Notes under the pieces: model-generated | Told to the model about the DNA's origin: nothing | What the model saw: only the letters and a program-made list of their open reading frames with translations | Database searches by the model: none | Translations under genes and position numbers: made by a program | Shown here: positions 60,568 through 64,000 of the stretch, piece by piece | Position numbering within the stretch: the stretch's first letter is position 1 | How the letters are laid out: the number at the start of each line of letters is the position of its first letter | Source of the DNA: Gnetum montanum | Lineage: Eukaryota > Streptophyta > Gnetopsida > Gnetales > Gnetaceae | Length of the DNA: 64,000 nt | Direction of reading: 5' to 3' | Assembly: GCA_015680685.1 (NCBI GenBank) | Contig: MNCI01014977.1 | Span: 24,019-88,018, forward strand

Positions 60568-63008
60568 ATGGATTCGGCTACAGAAACCGTGGTCGCTCCC
60601 CAAACACTCTCCAATAATGCGAATATCGTTCCAGCGGCAGCAGCTGATCCAGAATCACCTCGAAAGAGACCCAATCCCAACCTCTGCAGCGGGGACGGCG
60701 ACGAGCAGCAGCCACAACGGAAGATACAGAAACTGAAGCAGCCGAATCAGGATCAGCAGCAGCAGGAGAGCGAAGGAGAACAAGAGCAAGAACCACAGAA
60801 TGAGAATGAGCAGCAGCAGCAGCAGAACGAAGGAGAACAAGAACAAGAACCGCATAATGAGAATGAGCAGCAGCAGCAGAGTGAAGGAGAACGAAAACAA
60901 GAAGAACTACAGCCGAATGAGAACAAGCAGCAGGAGCAGCAGAAGAAGAAGAACGAAGGAAAACAAGAACAAGAACCACCGCCGAATGAGAATGAGCAGC
61001 AGCAGCAGCAGAGGAAGAAGCAAAACGAGGGTGGAGAGGGCACGGCCAAGGCGAGAAAGCGAAAAATAGCATTGCTGCTTGCCTACTGTGGAGCCGGATA
61101 CCAGGGCATGCAGAAAAACCCGGGCGCAAGAACCATCGAGGGCGAGCTGCAGCAAGCTCTGTACGCGGTCGGAGCCATGGCCGACCCGGACGGAGCTCGG
61201 CAGGTCGACTGGGCGCGCGCCGCTCGCACCGACAAAGGCGTGAGCGCCGTCGGCCAAGTTGTGTCGGGATGGTTTATGCTGGATCCCAGTCTGGTGGACC
61301 GCCTGAATTTGAAGCTTCCAGAGCAGATTAGAATCTTCGCGGCCAAGCGCGTCACTCCCTCCTTCAGCGCCAAGAAGCTCTGCGACCGCCGCCGTTACGA
61401 GTACCTGCTGCCGCTTTTTGCCCTGGATCCGGCCGCTCACCGCGATCGCGAGAGCAGCTCCGGAGAAAGCTGCGCCGAATGCTCAGACCGTGGCCGGAAA
61501 GTTCCCGGACTCGTCGGTCGCCGCCTTCCCGACGGGAAAATCGTCAACGAATTCGTTGTTGCGGATTCGGTGCTGCCGAAGCAGCAGCAGAGATCCGAGG
61601 GCGGATTCGTGTACGGAGACGAGGAGCGAGCGAGGTTTAATAGGGTTTTAGGGCATTTCGTGGGAACGCATAATTTTCACAATTTCACAGCGCGGACCAG
61701 GGCCGAGGATCCTTCTGCGAGGCGCTACATTCTGTCTTTCGTTGCCGAAGGTGTTTGCAGTATTGAGGGAATGGAGTTTGTTAGATGCACTGTGGTCGGC
61801 CAGAGCTTCATGCTGCACCAGATTCGCAAGATGATGGGATTGGCCGTAGCCGTTATGCGCAATTGTGCGCCCGAATCCATCATTCCGAAGGCTCTCAGAA
61901 AGTAAGTCGAATTCAGTTTGTTCATGCGTTCTTCTTCTAGTCTTTAGTTGCAATTTTGGAAAAATGGCAATGCGGTTAAATTGTAGTGAGAGAAAAATGC
62001 AAAGCGGTTAAATTGAAGTGAAAGAAAAATGCAAAGAAGTCAAATTAAAGTGAAGCACTAAAGTTGAGCAAACTTGCTTTACCGTTTTTAGGGAAATTGT
62101 TCTTAAACAGGAATTCAATTAACCTCAATTTTGGATTATTTGCCGAGATTTTGATAAATTCGCTGTTTTTAGTTGCAAGTTCGGGGGAAAAAATAATGCA
62201 ATACTGTTAGATTAAAGTGAAGAAAAATGCAAAGAAATTAAATTAAAGTGATGCATTAAAGTTAAGCAAAATTGCTTTAGAGTTTATGGCGAAATTACTG
62301 TTATTTTAGGGAGTTCAATTGACTAACTTCAATTTTCGATTAGTTGTTGAGATTTTGACAATTGCGATGGATAGGGATTCATTTCGCCAAAAGAATGAGG
62401 GAACTTCAATTTATGATTATTTGATGAGATTTTCGATTGTTGTGATAAATAGGGATGTGAATATGAATGTTCCAACTGCACCTGAGTTGGGATTGCTGCT
62501 GGATGAGTGCCTGTTCCCTGCTTATAACCAGAAGTGGAAAAATACCCATGAAGAAATCTCTTTGAAAGGCTTGGAAGAGCAGGTTTCGGAGTTCAAGCAC
62601 AAGCATGTGTACAGTCATATATCTTCCTTTGAGGTTAAAGAGGGTGTTGTTGCACTTTGGTTGCATTCTCTTAATCAGAGAAATTACTCTAATTTTGCTG
62701 CTGCCTGGGAAGAAGAGAAAGGTAGGAATACAGCAGGAGACACACAGGCTGCTGCAGTTTCAAGGCCTGCTGAAGAGGGTGCTCAGAATGGAGGAGATGC
62801 TGAAGCTGTTGATTCAAAGCTAGAGGAAGAGGGAGCTCAGAATGGAGGAAATACAGAGGCTGCTGTTTCAAAGCCAGAAGAAGAGGGAACTCAGAATGAA
62901 AGAGAACAAGAGACTGCTGTTCTAGAGCCAGAAGAAGAAAGAGCTCAGAATGTTGGAGAAAGAGAAGTGGCTGTTCCAGAGGCAGGAGAAGACAGATCTC
63001 AGAGTTGA
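60568..63008 (+). CDS. PUS1: tRNA pseudouridine synthase, PUS1/TruA family (two exons: 60568-61901, 62453-63008)
   Basis: Converts uridine to pseudouridine in tRNA; eukaryotic PUS1 proteins also act on other RNAs. Start: ATG at 60568 (MDSATETVV); the frame is open upstream but has no ATG. Exon 1 ends before GTAAGT (61902), the intron is 551 bp, and exon 2 begins after ...AATAG at 62453. The joined lysine codon keeps the frame ('ALRK' then 'DVNMNVPTAPELGLLLDE'), giving 629 residues. Residues about 50-165 are Gln/Glu/Asn-rich repeats. The catalytic domain follows: 'ALLLAYCGAGYQGMQ' (about 170), 'ARTDKGVSAVGQV' with catalytic Asp222, 'RRYEYLLPLF' (Tyr277/279), 'GTHNFHNFTAR' (366-376) and 'LHQIRKMMGLA' (416-426). 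All key motifs are present, so it is probably functional. The C-terminus carries acidic repeats. The gene symbol is by family; plants have several paralogs. Confidence 0.92.
60744..61032 (+). repeat. Coding minisatellite in the PUS1-like N-terminus (Gln/Glu/Asn-rich)
   Basis: About five imperfect units of roughly 50-70 bases encode variants of 'EGEQEQEPQNENEQQQQ'. They sit before the catalytic domain and probably form a disordered linker. Confidence 0.85.
61902..62452 (+). other. Intron of the PUS1-like gene, made of a tandem duplication
   Basis: Donor A-GTAAGT, acceptor ...GTGATAAATAG. Two copies of a roughly 205-225-base unit are visible: 'tagttgcaa' at 61945 and 62170, 'gagattttga' at 62145 and 62349, with 'gaaaaatgcaaag' and 'ttaaattaaagtga' blocks between. 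A partial third start occurs just before the acceptor. Confidence 0.8.
62725..63005 (+). repeat. Coding repeat in the PUS1-like C-terminus (acidic, about 23 residues per unit)
   Basis: About four units of roughly 69 bases, with the pattern 'EEGAQNGG.(T/A)EAAVSKPEE', run to the stop codon. This is beyond the catalytic domain and likely disordered. Confidence 0.8.
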
Positions 63009-63683
63009 GACACGGATTGCTGATGCAACAGTTATTGCCAAAGATTTCAATTTAACTGGCAAGATTTCCCTTGAGGGGAATACTGATGTTTTCAGCAGCT
63101 CTTCCATTGTAAGCGAAAATAGGCTGATACGGTTGAGCAAGTTTTTGTTTGTTTTTTTGGCAGATGGGTATTTTGACAGTTGCCAATTGTATGAGAATAC
63201 AATCCAGAGTTTGCAAGGTATGACGAGAAAATCTTGTGTTTTTCACCGTCGTCAAGCTGAATTTGTTTTTCACGGTAGCTAATGATTTTGATTTGAACTA
63301 TTCGAGATAGATGATCCGTGGAGCAACGGTAGTACATAGTAGAACGTCAGAAAAGAGTTATTCATATTTGGTGACATTTTCGTGTACAATCTTGTTTTAT
63401 GTTCCTTTAAACTATTCTTTTAAGGAACTGAAAGCTTCAGTGCTTTCATCTGGCGAACTAGAGATAGCCATGAAAGATGATGCTAGATTGAGTCACATGT
63501 GAATATGATACGATGGAAGTATGGTCAAACTGGTGGTTATCTGGGTCTACTAATGGTCATTGTTTTCGTTCCAACACTAATGAAACGCAATCCCAGATGA
63601 TTTGAACCTTGATTGATAACAAAATGGCACTTTATATCAATGATAGATAAACAATCCATGTACTAGCCCGCCAGAGGATTTCC
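63009..63683 (+). other. 3' flank of the PUS1-like gene (3' UTR and intergenic)
   Basis: No second gene seen. A frame at 62950-63282 overlaps the CDS end in another frame and has no motif. I did not find a clear AATAAA signal. Confidence 0.4.
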
Positions 63684-64000
63684 GAAGGTTGCTGTAGATC
63701 TCGAGGCGTTCGAAAAAAAAATGATCATTTATTCATATAGTCACAGAATTATAGCTCCTTGCATAGAATTATAGCCCTTCCTAACAAAAATATTATCGTA
63801 ATTGGTCTTATTTTAGGCCAAAATTATCAAGCTTCCTGCCTCTATGTTATGGTATGTGATAGTATGGGAAGGTTATTCTAGATCTTGAAGCTTTTAAAAA
63901 AGAAATGATTACTTATTAGTATAAAGTTGCAGAATTATAGCCCTTTCTAACAAAAAATATATTATCGTAATTGATCTTAGTTTAGGCAAAAATATCAAGC
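63684..64000. repeat. Tandem repeat, period about 184 bp, running off the window
   Basis: 'gaaggtt' plus a TAGATCT(C/T)GA block begins at 63684 and again at 63868. Shared later blocks are 'gaattatagccctt(t/c)ctaacaaaaa' (in part), 'ttatcgtaatt' and 'atcaagc'. At least 1.7 copies are present. Confidence 0.8.

Noticed and set aside
60578-61440. Long minus-strand open frames antisense to PUS1 (up to 183 codons)
   Set aside because: They are shadows of the GC-rich exon and its CAG/GAA repeats, giving poly-Leu, poly-Ser or poly-Cys strings.
1-64000. CRISPR arrays, bacterial operons, tRNA or rRNA genes
   Set aside because: None seen. The sequence is plant-like, the repeats are retroelement-derived, and the tRNA-like pieces are primer-binding sites only.

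Overview
Kind of genome. The window looks like plant nuclear DNA with very low gene density, probably from a large, repeat-rich seed-plant genome. A gymnosperm would fit the long, heavily decayed retroelements, but that is inference. Two loci look like host genes: an intronless minus-strand gene of unknown function (6490-7002) and a two-exon tRNA pseudouridine synthase gene of the PUS1/TruA family (60568-63008). Nearly everything between them is retrotransposon.

Layout. 1-495 is the end of an LTR. 761 to about 5650 is a decayed minus-strand LINE with endonuclease, reverse transcriptase (YADD), zinc-binding tail and poly(A). 5651-8330 holds the small host gene. 8330-14703 is old debris with weak Copia and Gypsy remnants and a plus-strand gag (element D). 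From 14704 to 50763 there is a nest of three Ty3/Gypsy elements of Athila/Tat type: C (minus, 14704-50763, target duplication ATTAT) is split by A (plus, 18640-44019, CTTGG), whose 3' LTR is split by B (plus, 31101-43671, TATGT). C itself sits inside the zinc-knuckle region of the D gag. A separate element F (minus, 52277-59331, CCTAG/CTTAG) lies to the right. The window ends with PUS1 and a tandem repeat.

How the elements relate. A, B, C and F share a 5' leader with a primer-binding site directly after the LTR, a similar gag with an unusually short zinc knuckle, an aspartic protease, an internal copy of the polypurine tract, a long AT-rich spacer, and a third ORF position just before the 3' LTR. 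A and B carry pol, although B has lost RNase H in frame. C and F lack reverse transcriptase, RNase H and integrase entirely, with similar 5' breakpoints, and look like non-autonomous partners that would need enzymes from A/B-like elements.

The most interesting item is the third ORF (about 2.8 kb in A, B and C). It begins directly after an AG that looks like a splice acceptor. It has an N-terminal domain resembling the 'putative plant transposon protein' family, followed by a long predicted coiled coil. Its function is not known to me.

Limits. Nothing was computed. Domain calls are by eye from translations, most element ORFs are broken by stops and frameshifts, and there is a 412-base N gap at 26869-27280. 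A perfect inverted repeat bounded by single Ns near 20.6-21.1 kb is probably an assembly error.
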